Assembly (NCBI RefSeq): GCF_021730395.1
Contig: NC_069368.1
Span: 68,267,501 to 68,331,500, forward strand
Direction: 5' to 3'
Length of the DNA stretch: 64,000 nucleotides
Origin: Mercenaria mercenaria
Taxonomy: Eukaryota; Mollusca; Bivalvia; Venerida; Veneridae
The notes beneath the pieces are model-generated. The model was not told the origin of the DNA and made no database searches. It saw only the letters and a list, made by a program, of their open reading frames with translations. This document shows positions 52,191 to 63,596 of this stretch, in pieces. Each line of letters begins with the position of its first letter. Position 1 is the first letter of the stretch. The position numbers were made by a program, and so were the translations under genes.

Positions 52191-53032
52191 ATAGGTTGGT
52201 CAGGGCTACGGATATGTATTGTATTTTGCCATCGAAATATTTCTATAAAATGCTTCTTCCCCTTCCGTTTGGATCCGTCCATGTTTACAAACACGTTTGT
52301 TTATTTTAATGACTGTAAGATCGACCATTTCTAAATATTTATGTTTAACGGGGCGTGGCTTCAGATTCAATCTGACTAAAGTACAACTCCAACTTACGCA
52401 ATCTGACTAAAGTACATCTCCTATTAGGCTATATACCAATAAAAGAAATTGTTCTTTGCTTCATATAAAATTCAGCTATTTCAGAACAATTTTGTTACAG
52501 TTTCTAGATTTTCACTCCGTCGTGGACCTATTTTCCACAAGATATCCATACATTTGCTTCAAGAAAACGAAAAGAAAAAGGGGTGTTGAATAGTATGCAG
52601 TGAAATGCAAGTCAGCTGAAGTCAGGTACCCTCATATTGCCGCATTTCAGAAAGCGGTCCGCAGAATAAACACTGTACTTTCGTTTCCAAGTAAACAACT
52701 CGAAACCATGCGAATATTAGCATGAAAAATGTCCTATTTTATGTAAAATTTATTCCACGAGTGAAATAATGCCCATTTGGCCCCCGATTTACGCGCAAAT
52801 GCGCGAAGACGGAAAAATTAGGATCTATTTATTAGGGACTTCTTTCGACGCACATTTTGGACCGAATTACTGCATTATAACCTACAACGCTACGTATAGG
52901 ATCTGAGAACGACCTATTCATAGCCTCGTTCTGTCGACCCTTTCACTAGCCAATCAGAGCTTAACTTACAACATTTTGCAAATCTACCTGTAGCCTTGAC
53001 TTTTGATATTTACAATTCTCATGTCGTAATAT
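52191..53032. other. No feature recognised
   Basis: AT-rich, with a short repeated phrase (CAATCTGACTAAAGTACA twice near 52370-52415). No ORF or exon supported. Confidence 0.5.
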
Positions 53033-53165
53033 GTCAGATAGCCGGTTAGCTCAGTCGGTAGGCCAATTGCTTTGTAGGTGAGGGGTCCCGGGTTCGAGCC
53101 CTCGAAGGAATGCACCCTTTTCTTACTCTTTGACATTCGTACAAGTCGTCTGATTGGTTAAACGC
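53033..53165 (+). mobile_element. tRNA-derived SINE (Thr-like head)
   Basis: GCCGGTTAGCTCAGTCGGTA head, an anticodon loop reading TTTGTAG (TGT, threonine-like), GGGTTCGAGCCC B-box, then TGCACCCTTTTCTTACTCTT, GACATTCG and AAGTCGTCTGATTGGTT. The 3' body is shared with 54160-54320. The acceptor stem does not pair fully, so this is not a working tRNA gene. Confidence 0.75.
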
Positions 53166-54159
53166 CGGGTCCTACCTGGCTGATATTGCGGTGGTAAAGC
53201 CATTAAGCATATTTAGAGAGTAGGCTGGGCTTATCTGACAGATGATGGGTGATAACACTGAAACTTTATCTCTAGTAAACAGAGCCACGTGTGCTTTTGT
53301 ATATTTTTCAGATCTGAATAAATTGTAGTAAATACCCATCTACCAATGTTTTGGGAACTAGATATAAATCCCTTTTATCTACAGCTTTCAGGTGGCGTAG
53401 CTAATTACTGTAATGTGTGCAATACAGGGATGCTGGGGATTATAACTCTTGATAATTGAGTGGAACAAATGTAGAATATGTGAACAATGTGATATAATAT
53501 GTGCTCAACATTTTGAAGGTTAAATCAGAAAGTGAATTATCATTATGGAATAATCTAGCTTGTTTATAGAAAAAGCAGAAGATTTATTTTTTTTCTTATC
53601 TAAATGCTGAATGGAGTTATTTTTTCATCTCCCGCCATCTGTCAGATAAAGATGTTACTCATGTAAACTTCCCTATTCTGTTATGGCTGAAAGGGAGGTC
53701 AAACCTTTATGTGGGCTGGCTATAGCAAGTAGAGGTAAATTTACGAACATTCTTATGCAACAGAACTAGATAAAATTTTTCAAAATAGCAGTAATTACTG
53801 TGATAAACATATTTACAAATTCAATTAAGTCATACAATAGAATTCTGTAAAAAGTTCAACTTCAGCTGAAAAACATTAGTGTTCCAAACTTTACACGTAT
53901 TAAAAAAAGTTACAATAGAAATCAATATTTAAAAAATGTATCTTTACTGGTTGTTCTCAGACTGTTTAGAGAAAGATAGAATTCTGAGCTGTCTGCCTTT
54001 GATAGCTCTTTACGACCCTACGGTGTCAATAAATAAACATTTTGTAAGCAAAGTAGAAGAAACTATTTAGCTGGGTTTCTATTCTTCTATGAACATCGCG
54101 ACTACGCCTTCGTGTTTTGAGAGAAATCATATGTCATGGTACGGACTTGGTCACGTAAG
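53166..54159. other. No feature recognised
   Basis: About 1 kb of AT-rich sequence with no supported gene or repeat. Confidence 0.5.
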
Positions 54160-54325
54160 GTGTCAGACAGCCGGTTAGCTCAGTCGGTAGGGCAGTCGCC
54201 CTGTAAGCGAGAGGTCCTGGGTTCGAGCCCCGGACAGACTGCACAATTTTCTCACCCATTGACATTCGACGCAATTTTGATGGTTCCGCCTTGTTGAAAC
54301 AAGTCGTCTGATTGGTTCAAAGAAA
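54160..54325 (+). mobile_element. tRNA-derived SINE (Thr-like head), fuller copy
   Basis: Same head as at 53033 (GCCGGTTAGCTCAGTCGGTA, GGGTTCGAGCCCCGG), then TGCACAATTTTCTCACCCAT, GACATTCGACGCAATTTTG, TTGTTGAAACAAGTCGTCTG. The anticodon loop is CCTGTAA: the universal U33 is changed and about two of seven acceptor-stem pairs fail, which argues against a tRNA gene. Confidence 0.75.
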
Positions 54326-55135
54326 AATAGATTTGCGAGAATTAAAATAGCAATATCGGAAATCCAAAATATACAGAAGACGAATGTGAATGGGTCATTC
54401 TCAGATTTTCGTTACTTTAGTCAGATTGCAGCAATAACTTGCCACAAACATACAACAATGCGTATAAATGTCAACAAATCATAAACTGGTATTAGCGATT
54501 AAGTCCGTATCATTTTTTTTAAATTCGGTCATCATGAGATTATAGAAATAACAACTTATTGAACAGCTTATAAAACATGTATACAGTCTACAAAACGACT
54601 GCCACTTAACTGATATATGCATTGAATTGTAGAAAAGAACTGCATGAAGGGACCACACTTCTGGACAGTGCAACTCACCATTTTCAAAGAACTATAACTT
54701 ATATCCGGTTCGTTGCATTTGTAATAAAGTCCCAGTACTCCAAGTTCACATAACTAGGTTTAACATCGTTCTAATCAATTTGAAAATTGTTTATTTTTAT
54801 TTCCTTAGAAATTGCTGTTTCGTAAACGGGGGACAACTTTTTGATAATTATTTAAATATCCGGAAGTATGGAATAGTATGGTAAAGCATATATTAGACAG
54901 GTACATTGTTGGTAAAGATATTGTTCGTTTACCAACAATTCTGAGAACCAGTTATGTTCTCTTTTTATGGATTAATCATGTCGATCTTGCGGCGTACTCA
55001 GTCGAATATAATAAACAAAAGTCTAACACTGGTATAACATTTTCAGTTGTTTATTTCCCAGGTTCTATAACATAAGCGAAATGCTGCAGACTCAAAGTCC
55101 GCTTTATTTGCTATCTCTCATGTTTCTCTGTCTAA
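54326..55135. other. No feature recognised
   Basis: AT-rich sequence; no supported gene. Confidence 0.5.
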
Positions 55136-55300
55136 ACCTGTCCGCTTAGCTCAATACGGAGAGCGCAGATCTACGGATCGCGGGGTCGCGAGTTCGATCC
55201 AATGGCGGGGCATATGTTCTCCTTGATTTGATAAAATGACTACCCGCCGTTACATAACTGAAATACTGTTCAAAAACGGCGTTAAACCCAAAACAAATAC
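55136..55300 (+). mobile_element. tRNA-derived SINE with GCGTTAAACCC tail
   Basis: Head TCCGCTTAGCTCAATACGGA, loop region GATCTACGGATC, B-box GCGAGTTCGATCC, then a body and a tail AAAACGGCGTTAAACCCAA followed by AACAAA. The tail core GCGTTAAACCCAA is close to the ACGTTAAACCCAA-type tail of the 13499/16738 family although the heads differ. Confidence 0.72.
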
Positions 55301-56296
55301 ACTATCTGTCTAAATCGTCCACGACCTCAAATAATATACAATATATATAGCAATGATATTGCACAACGGTTCCACCATAAGGTAGTTATGTAACTGCGTA
55401 GAAATACATGCTAGTCATAAGCTAGGAATCAATAAGTAATTTTAGTATGTGTCATACAGACATCCTTTAATTGTGGGCTTAATTTATTTCTAGTAAGATA
55501 TGTATCTGTAGCATAGCAACGGATCTTATTAGCATAAGTTTGATTAGTTTTTTAAGAGAACTGGCCAATGATGAACATGAAAATGACGAGACAATTATCA
55601 AAACGGCGAAGGTTGTTATGAAATTTACTACACATATCAGTACATTCTCATATAACAAACAGCATTAGAAGAAAGCGATACTACATGAAGTTATACATAT
55701 AAACATACAACAAATTATTTATGTATGTTTTACATCCATGCAGGTGCAAATTATTTTAAAGCATAAGTGTATAGCTTGCAACCCTAAGACAACAAGAAGA
55801 ATGCGAAGCACTTAGAATCATTAATGAAAATAAAACACTTGACATTATCCTACGTTTTGTTGTTTATGTTATGTTGATCTTGTCGACTAAAAGGACAATA
55901 TCAACAGATTGATCTGACTTTTAAAACAATAAAGTCTGTTTTATTCCGATTAAATTGTATCTACATTTATATACATAATACTGTACAAAAAATGGCGTAT
56001 TTACAAAATTTTACATGTACTATTTCTGGATACACCAGGTGCCTAATATTTGCCAGGACCTATACATCAACGTAAACTATTGTAGTTAGTAACCCTCCAG
56101 AAGTATTTTATATTGAAAGAAGAAGGAAAATACGGATTTTTAACACATTTCAGTGTATTTTGGTTTCATTGTTATCCGTAGAAGTCTGCATAATTGATAA
56201 TTTTACTAGTATGCGCGTACGCTTTCTAATATAAACTTAAAATGTATATGTCGCGGGGCTCGTGTTTCCATGGTAACGCATTTTCTCTCATTTTTT
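55301..56296. other. No feature recognised
   Basis: About 1 kb of AT-rich sequence without a supported gene or repeat. Confidence 0.5.
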
Positions 56297-57395
56297 AGCT
56301 CGACTATACGAAGTATAAGGAGAGCTATCCTACTCGCCCCGGCGTCGGCGTCGCCGTCGGCGTCGGCGTCTTTCCGCGTCCCCACCTTGGTTAAAGTTTT
56401 GGTGCACTTTCTCTTTTTTCAACATATCTCTGTAATTACTTGATGGATTTGATTCAAACTTGAAATACTTATTTATCATCATCATCCACATCATCTGACA
56501 TAAGGGCCATAACTCTGTCACCAATAGTTCATGAATTATCCCCCCTTTTCACTTAGATTTTCAGGTAAAAGTTTTGATGCACTTTCACTCTATCTCTGTT
56601 ATTACTGAATGGATTTGATGCAAACTTAAAATATTTGTTCAACATCATCACCCACATCATATGACACAAGGTGCATAACTCTGGCACCATTTTTTCATGA
56701 ATTATTCCCCCTTTTTACTTAGAATTTCAGGTTAAAGTTTTAGTGCACTTTCACTCTACCTCTGTTATTACTGAATGGATTTGATTCAAACTTTAAATAG
56801 TTGCTCAGCATCATCATCCACATCATATGACACAAGATGCATAACTCTGGCACAATTTTTCATGAATTATTCCCCTTTCACTCTATCTCTGTTATTACTG
56901 AATGGATCTGATTCAAACTTAAACAATGGTTTGACAGCATTACCCTTATCATATGCTGCAAGGTGCATAACACTGGGACCAATTTTTCCTGAATTATTTC
57001 CCCTTTTTACTTAGAATTTTAGGTTAAATTTTTAATGCACTTTCACTCTGTCTCTGTTATTACTGAATGGATTTAATTCAAACTTAAAATAGTTGTTCAA
57101 CATCATCACCCACACTATATGACACAAGCTGCATAACTCTGCCACCAATATTTAATTAATTATGCCCCTTTTTGCTTAGGATATACTTATATAGTGTTTT
57201 GATACATTTTATCTTTACCTCTCTTATTACTTTAAGTTGATATTTTTGACATAGACTCAGGCTATTGTGCAATATCTTCATCCACCATTGGAGTCATTAA
57301 ACACTCCAGTGACAGCTCTAGTTTCCTCAGATGTGCCCAGTTTCACTATCCAGCATCGAAATAGTCGAGCACGCTGTCTCCTGTGACAGCTCTTG
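56297..57395 (+). mobile_element. Hairpin-ended element, AGCTCGACTAT type, with about 165-bp repeats
   Basis: Left end AGCTCGACTATACGAAGTAT (small hairpin TATAC-GAA-GTATA) followed by GGCGTCGGCGTCGCCGTCGG. Core of about five units of 140-170 bp, each with TTTCACTCTNTCTCTGTTAT, ACTGAATGGATTTGATTCAA and GCATAACTCTGGCACCA. Right end ATAGTCGAGCACGCTGTC, hairpin GCTGTC/GACAGC, then TCTTGTT. The first part of the left end and the start of the right end are inverted copies (CGACTAT/ATAGTCG). Confidence 0.75.
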
Positions 57396-58428
57396 TTAAA
57401 CAGCTATGTATGAAAATGGCTTTTTCGACGGCTTCACTGCCATTCTGTTAATGACCAACAGGGAATATTTGGGTAATATTATTAGCAAAATACCAAGCCC
57501 TTTACATGGTACCTTATTTTTCTTAAAGTTTAAAGTAACCATGGCAACAGAGATGTTTAAAATAGCTTATATCTTGATTTTTGTCGTAATTTCTTATAAA
57601 AAATATTAAATAAAACTATCTTTCTTGTTATTTTAGCTTTAAAACATCTTATTTCTTAGGTAAGTAAATATTTCCGTGTTATCTGCATTTATTTAAATAA
57701 ATTTCACTGCTTAAAATACTTACAGCAGTATCCCTTGACATTTTTATGGAAAAATCGTTCTGCATACTGCAATGATTCTCATGGATATTGTTGAAATGCA
57801 AATAAAAAGCCGAACTTAATGTGTTCCTTAAATAGACCAGTGTCAACGTTTTTGAATTTTACATTTAGATATATAGGTCACGGGATTCGTTTCCATGGTA
57901 ACATCAATTTAATTTAAGAAACTACAATTTTCTACTGAAATTTCAGCAATTTTAGAGCTTAGATTTAGTATACGAGTAACAAATTATCAACGGAAACTGA
58001 AAAATATGTATTACAAATCAAACTGCCCAACTTTTATTTGAAAATGGCCGTAATAGGTAACCTTTCACCTACCTATATTCCCAATAACATCAGTTACCAT
58101 CATCCATTTTCTTACATTCCGCATAACACTTCAATATAACTACATAAAAGAAGCAAAATGTTGATCATTTTTAGAGCGAAAGACTCATAAAAATATTTCA
58201 GCAAATAATGGCAGTTTGAAAATAGTTCAAATCGAAAAAATGCACAAAAATACGTCCTTTCAAAATAAAAGCTATTAATTTTTGCGCGGCAACTGACACG
58301 TAAAGTCATGACGTCAGTGACGTCATTTTAAGGCAACAATGTTTTGAAGCGTTTCTGCGGCAGTTTATTAATTATTAATTGTGAAAAGCGCTGTGTCTTG
58401 AGAATGGTTGCTATTTCTTGCAACATTT
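57396..58428. other. No feature recognised; likely upstream region of COPE
   Basis: AT-rich; includes TGACGTCAGTGACGTCATTT at 58308-58327, two CRE-like TGACGTCA boxes about 650 bp upstream of the COPE start codon. No ORF supported. Confidence 0.45.
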
Positions 58429-58641
58429 TGGGGACACTTCCAGTTTAGCGGTCCCCGGTCGGAAATACGTTGTGACGTCACGTTAATTTGGGGGCTGCTG
58501 CCCCCACACCCCTGCTTTTTTCAATAGTGTTACTGGTCCCATACCAACGCTATGTTACTTTAACATGAATTTAAACGCGACCATCTTAAAATAAATACTA
58601 GTAGTTAAAGTCAGTGGGGACCGCTAAAATGGAAACTACCC
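58429..58641. mobile_element. MITE-like element upstream of COPE
   Basis: Inverted ends: CCAGTTTAGCGGTCCCC on the left and GGGGACCGCTAAAATGG on the right, with GGAAACTACCC continuing on the right. About 210 bp, with a GGGGGC/GCCCCC hairpin inside. No ORF. It lies about 330 bp upstream of the COPE start codon. Confidence 0.65.
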
Positions 58642-58971
58642 ACATTTTGTTTTCACAAGTAATCCTAATATATCTTCCTTCTCACTAGCAACGTGTTTTC
58701 TTTTACTCTGACACGTGTAGCATTCTCTTATCGCACACTAGAAAAAAATGGCAGAGTTATCATAATCAAGTAAGTGGATTTTATATGAAATAAAGAACAG
58801 CAAAATATAGTGGTCTTCAGCCTTTAAATGTTATCAAATTGTAGCTTGTAACCTAAAATCCAAATCAATAGACGCCAATAAAAATGTATGATAACAAGCG
58901 TTTAGACGATTTGTACACGCAAACAAATTTTACATATCCAACTCTTCCAAATTTGCTAAATTCTAGAAGCT

Positions 58972-59070
58972 ATGGCTGAAAAAGAAGCTGTTGACCAATT
59001 GTTTGAAATAAGGACAAATTTCTATATCGGAAATTACCAACAATGTATCAATGAAGCACAGAGAATTAAG
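58972..59070 (+). CDS. COPE: Coatomer subunit epsilon, first coding exon
   Basis: 33 codons from ATG to the donor AAG|GTATCG, phase 0. [27 protein letters not shown] matches the N-terminus of epsilon-COP (human [27 protein letters not shown]), the start of its TPR-like solenoid. Epsilon-COP is part of the COPI coat for Golgi-to-ER transport and stabilises alpha-COP. The start is supported because the family begins 10-15 residues before this block. Later exons (VFLYRAYLAQRK..) were not found in the window, so the gene continues to the right beyond it, or the next exon was missed. Confidence 0.88.
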
Positions 59071-60453
59071 GTATCGTACGAGTCGTGTTTATTGGTATAT
59101 TCGGTTAAAAAATTTCGGACAAAATATTTTATTTGTGTAAAGCTTTCAACCAGACCTGTCAGTTGTAAAGGGTGTTATGGTTATCCTTCTGTGATTGTAT
59201 GTCAATATTGAGTGTACTGTCTACCACCCCAGTTATTCTGAAAGAATACCACTTACATAGCTCATGTTTATAATGTTATTTTATCTACCGACAATAAATA
59301 AATATTGACTTGACAGTGCAGGTCAGAGAGATGGCCTTTTTGAACCAGGCTAGTTCAATTGACCCATATTAGACATGTGTACAAAGGCCTAATGAACCAT
59401 AAATCATGTTATGCACGTTTTTCTGGTTTAAGAAGAAGACTAACAATCATTTTGTGGATATTCGCATCATGTTATGGACAATTTATGATTTATTGGACTT
59501 TTACTTATGCAATGCCAGGGCTGCAGATAAGTTTTTTGGCCTATGAGTATTTACTCATTTTAATTTTGATGAATGAGTAAAATGGTAAAATCTGAAATTT
59601 ACTAGGAGTAATTTTACTCCTGAAAATTTGTAAATGTAAGAAAAACGGCATGTTCTAATCTCTGGCCTGGCCTCATGAGCCCAATTTTCGATCTCACCAA
59701 GCCGGGCCAGCCCAGGCCAGGCCAGATTTTATCAATCTCTAGAAAATTGATAAACTAAATTTAATTTGTCTATACAGAAATCTAAGCATATGATTTCTCA
59801 CAGCAGCATTCATCCGCCTGTAGCTGTTTTGTTTGCATAATTTGTTAATGGCTGCAGGTCAAACTGAATGAGATACCAAGTCTCAGGAGAATCATTAACT
59901 AATTGCCAATCATCTAATTCCTGACTCAACTGTGGTTTCCCCTGAAAAAAAGTTTTAACCATTTTTTGTTGTAAAAAAATATCAAGAATGTTCAATTTGG
60001 TTTTAAAACTTACTAGACTGTTTTGTAGTAAATAGAATATCTGTTAGTGATGATCTGTAACTATATAAATCAGTTGAGACACTGTGAGTAAAGCATGAAC
60101 GTGGTGATAGAATAAGATGGCACCTGTCCATTCTACAGATAAATGGCAATTGTTTGACCACTATACTGCCTGCGAATCCTTTAGAGGATTCACCTTGTTT
60201 GAAATATTTTAGTCACCACCCCATCATTCAGCTTTAATGGGGTGTCTGAACTGTCAGTTTAACAGTTCTTTAGTTTAAAACAACAGATCACTTAATACTT
60301 CTATTGTTATATATATTTTCAACACAAGATGTCAGTAAGTAAATGGGACACCCTTCTGTTCTGAGAGGCCGCCGCTGAGGCGGTTCTGAGATGGTCAGTT
60401 TTATCAAGGATTGAACCCGGTCTCATTCTAGTGTCAACTTTTGATCTGAAAAC
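59071..60453 (+). other. COPE intron 1, first part
   Basis: AT-rich. Includes a short GGCC-rich stretch near 59695-59735 (AGCCGGGCCAGCCCAGGCCA) and nothing resembling COPE exon 2. Confidence 0.5.
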
Positions 60454-61422
60454 ATGTCAAAGAAATTGTTTCTGCAGCGCACTTACGCTGACATTGTTAA
60501 AAAGGATTACCGTGAACAAGAGTTTGACTCTGTATATGAAGAGTAGTGCTTTAGGGTATAGAGGATAGCTAACTAATTTTTCCTGCATTCTAATTCAAAG
60601 AAACAGAATTTAGTAGTTATTTTTCTGTATATCAGACAGAAAACAACTATTCTTTTCAAAACATTCAGCATTTAAAATAAATACGTGTGATTTTCCCCTC
60701 CATGCTATTGTTTACATACGTGCTGGTTTAGGGTGTACAGGATAGCTTTGGTCATTTTTTCCATTATTAGTTTAAAATCCACATCTAAACAAACTTCCCA
60801 AGATTTTTTTACTATAAATCAGAATAATAATGTATTCTCTTTTCAAAAACATTCAGCTTTTTAAATTTCTATGAAATACTTTTCATTAATTGATGTTTTT
60901 TACATACACACTCATTTAGTCAGTAAAGGATAGCCTTGATTTTTATTTCATCACATATGAAAAATAATACAAGAAGCAAACATTTAAAATGTATGTCAGA
61001 ATGTCTGTCTGCATGCCAGTATAAGAATGATATGAAAATTTATACAATAATTCAAGTCTAAATGCAAAATTTATCAACCTATCCCCTATACCCTAAAATC
61101 CGCTATACCCTAAAGCACTGTACGCGTCCGTTTGTGACGAGTTTGAGTCTATTTGTGATGGGGTCGATTTGAGCATTGATGATTCGGATGATTTAAGTTT
61201 AGAAGGTGAACCAGGAATTAGCTTGATAACTCCTAAAATGAGATGCTTTCCATACACTGACCTGAACAAAAAAGGCCGCGAGTGTAATCTAGCCAACAGA
61301 CAAAGTAGGAAGAGACCAAAGCCACGTAAGGTTGAAAAAGAACCCACAAGGAAGGTGATTGTCATCAGCAGTGGTAGCGAAGAGGAATTGGAGTTACCAA
61401 ACATTACTCCGAAGAGCAGCAG
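60454..61422 (+). pseudogene. Coding exon of an unrecognised SIM-containing protein, split by a MITE
   Basis: 60454-60544 reads MSKKLFLQRTYADIVKKDYR then EQEFDSVYEE. After the MITE (60545-61119) the same frame resumes at 61122: YASVCDEFESICDGVD, LSIDDSDDLSLEGEPG, ISLITPKMRCFPYTDLNKK, NLANRQSRKRPKPRKVEKE, TRKVIVISSGSEEELELPN, then a donor AGCAG|GTATAT at 61423. Removing the MITE and one GT gives an uninterrupted exon of about 393 nt. VIVISSGSEEE is a classic SUMO-interacting motif with an acidic flank; the basic KRPKPRK stretch could be a nuclear signal. Protein family unknown. As it stands the MITE brings a stop right after EE, so this allele is disrupted unless the gene has an alternative start downstream. 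Confidence 0.6.
60545..61119. mobile_element. 575-bp MITE inserted in a coding exon
   Basis: Terminal inverted repeats AGTGCTTTAGGGTATAG-A-GGAT and ATCC-G-CTATACCCTAAAGCACT, differing at one base. GT on both sides is the likely 2-bp target duplication. The interior holds two further diverged inner copies of the end sequence (TTTAGGGTGTACAGGATAGC near 60728, CTATACCCTAAAATCC at 61086). AT-rich, no ORF. Confidence 0.8.
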
Positions 61423-62990
61423 GTATATGACTAATAAATTGTCTTAGTTTGATAATATGAATGTATGTAAAATTATGGAATCATTTTAATATGTTCCTTT
61501 TTATAGTATAATTTGTCAGAATAAAAAGTACCGGAAACGAAATGGTATAATGTCCCCATCTTAAAATATCTTTTAGATTTAATGTAGTTTTTTTTCATTT
61601 TGTAACCACTCATATAATAAAGTGATCTATTCACTTTAATAAGTTTTTTCCCACAAGATAAACACAGTTTTTATATAATACATAAAATATCTATAAATTA
61701 TCTAAACTTATCATATAATTTTTGAAATTATGAAACCTATCTTTTTAAACAACTTCTTACTTATCATCTGTATCACTTCTGATAACTTCATCATAAGGTA
61801 CACAACTCTGACACCAATATTTCATTAATCATTCGACCTATTTGCATATTTAGATTTTCTGCACTTTCATTTATATCACCTATATTTTTTCCTTCAATTT
61901 TGTTTCAATAATGCGTGATAAAATTGTCATAATTATGTATATAAACGAGAAGGTAAACTAGTACGTGTACTAAAATAGGATAAAATTTTAACGAAAGCAA
62001 AGTTTTTTTTTATTTTTGATGCTGTCTCATTCAAAGTCATAATTTATATCATGATGATTGTTTTTGTCAATTTCCTGTTGCTAGAAGATGGACTTGCTCA
62101 TGTTAACGTATGAAAAGCCACAGATGGCTGAAATGTCATTAAATTATGTTGGTACTTATATATTTAGTGGATACATCTTTATATCGAGTGGTTGTTACTT
62201 TATCTATACATAAAGTTGACTGTTCTTTACATAGTGTGAAAATATCCTTATTTTAAGTAGAAATGCCTTTATATCATGTAGTTACGTTATTATTTTAAGT
62301 GAATACATAGATGGTATTACATAAGTGTCTTTTCATATTGAATTTATTAAATGGGTGGAATGAAAGAATAAAATGCGAGACTCTGCCGAGCATTTTATCA
62401 ATTTTATTCAAGGAGTTTAATAGATTCAATGAGGAAAGTCACAAATGTAATATTCTTATTATCACATGTTAGCTTTCCCTGTCGAAACATCAAAAATTCT
62501 ACTTTTTTTTACTTTATAAACCAGTTGATTTAACCAACGTCTCCATTACTATAAATGACGTCAATGTCAAAGCTTTATCATAGTAGTGTATTATCATTTT
62601 CATTTAATGGCTTTATTACACTCCCACCACGTCAAACGTGATAATTCTATTTGTTTCATGCTAACTGATGAAATACTGGATTCTGTCAGTGAGATAAAAT
62701 CCATATCTTTCACTGTTTTGCCGGTCTACTTGTGTATGAATTTTAAATTATTTGTTAAAACAGGATGAAAATTTTAGTCGCACTTTGTTTTTTATAGTAC
62801 ATTTCTCGATTCCAATTATTTTACTTTATGAGAATTTCATAACGTTATGCAGCAAGAAATAAAGTAAAACGGAACTGTATGTTCTGTGCATCTTTCTAAC
62901 CTCACAACACATCTCATGTCATGTTCATTTATGCGCGTCTGTTTCCCGTGCCTAGATTAAAAATTGTTGCAAATGCACAGCGTAATTAAG
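61423..62990. other. No feature recognised
   Basis: AT-rich. If the exon ending at 61422 belongs to an active gene this is its following intron. No further exon of COPE or of the SIM protein could be supported. Confidence 0.5.
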
Positions 62991-63002
62991 CATAAAAGAA
63001 AT

Positions 63003-63146
63003 AAAATTGTTTTTGTGAATATGGAATATATCATACCTCGAAGTGAGGAAATTTTCACATTTTCACTCGCACTACGCGCCCCTGAAAATATTTGAAATTT
63101 TCTCACTTCTCTGCGAGATATATTCCATATTAACGAAAAACAAACA
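63003..63146. repeat. Palindrome of about 140 bp
   Basis: AATATGGAATATATC on the left and GATATATTCCATATT on the right, continued inside by GAAGTGAGGAAATTTTCA and TGAAATTTTCTCACTTC-like words, with a loop of about 20 bp. Confidence 0.7.
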
Positions 63147-63596
63147 AATATCCTCTGTATCATGTATATATTAGTGGTTATGTTACTGTATAAAGTGCAC
63201 ACTTCATTTCTGCTTTACATGTAGTGGATACTTTTTTATAAAAAAGTACTTATACTATCATAAGAAGTTCTTACTGCTGTATATAAAGTCCTTATTATAT
63301 TACAAAAAGAGGATATTTGATTATATAATCACAGCGGTATCAGCTCAAAGATTGCCAGGATCATGCATGTAATTGATATTAATTCCCAGGTTAATAACAT
63401 GGACATAATGCTCAACGGCAGGGCTATAAATTACAGCAGTAATCAGTAATCAGCTCTGATAATTACACTTGACAATGTGTGAATGATAAGAAAGAATGTG
63501 AAAAAGAAAAACATTGTTACATGATTAATACCGTGTTCACACTAGCAGATCTGTTTTATTTTTATCAGGCACTAATACCGTGTTCAGACTACGTTT
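63147..63596. other. No feature recognised
   Basis: AT-rich. A short phrase, ACCGTGTTCACACTA / ACCGTGTTCAGACTA, is repeated near 63530 and 63580. Confidence 0.5.

Noticed and set aside
53041-53110. Functional tRNA-Thr gene
   Set aside because: Acceptor stem pairs poorly and the 3' body matches other dispersed copies, so it is a SINE head.
54170-54242. Functional tRNA gene (Thr or Tyr reading)
   Set aside because: U33 is lost in the best loop alignment, the acceptor stem has mismatches, and it is part of a SINE family.
62586-62768. 60-codon plus-strand ORF as a further exon of COPE or the SIM protein
   Set aside because: No convincing acceptor and donor in matching phase and no resemblance to epsilon-COP.
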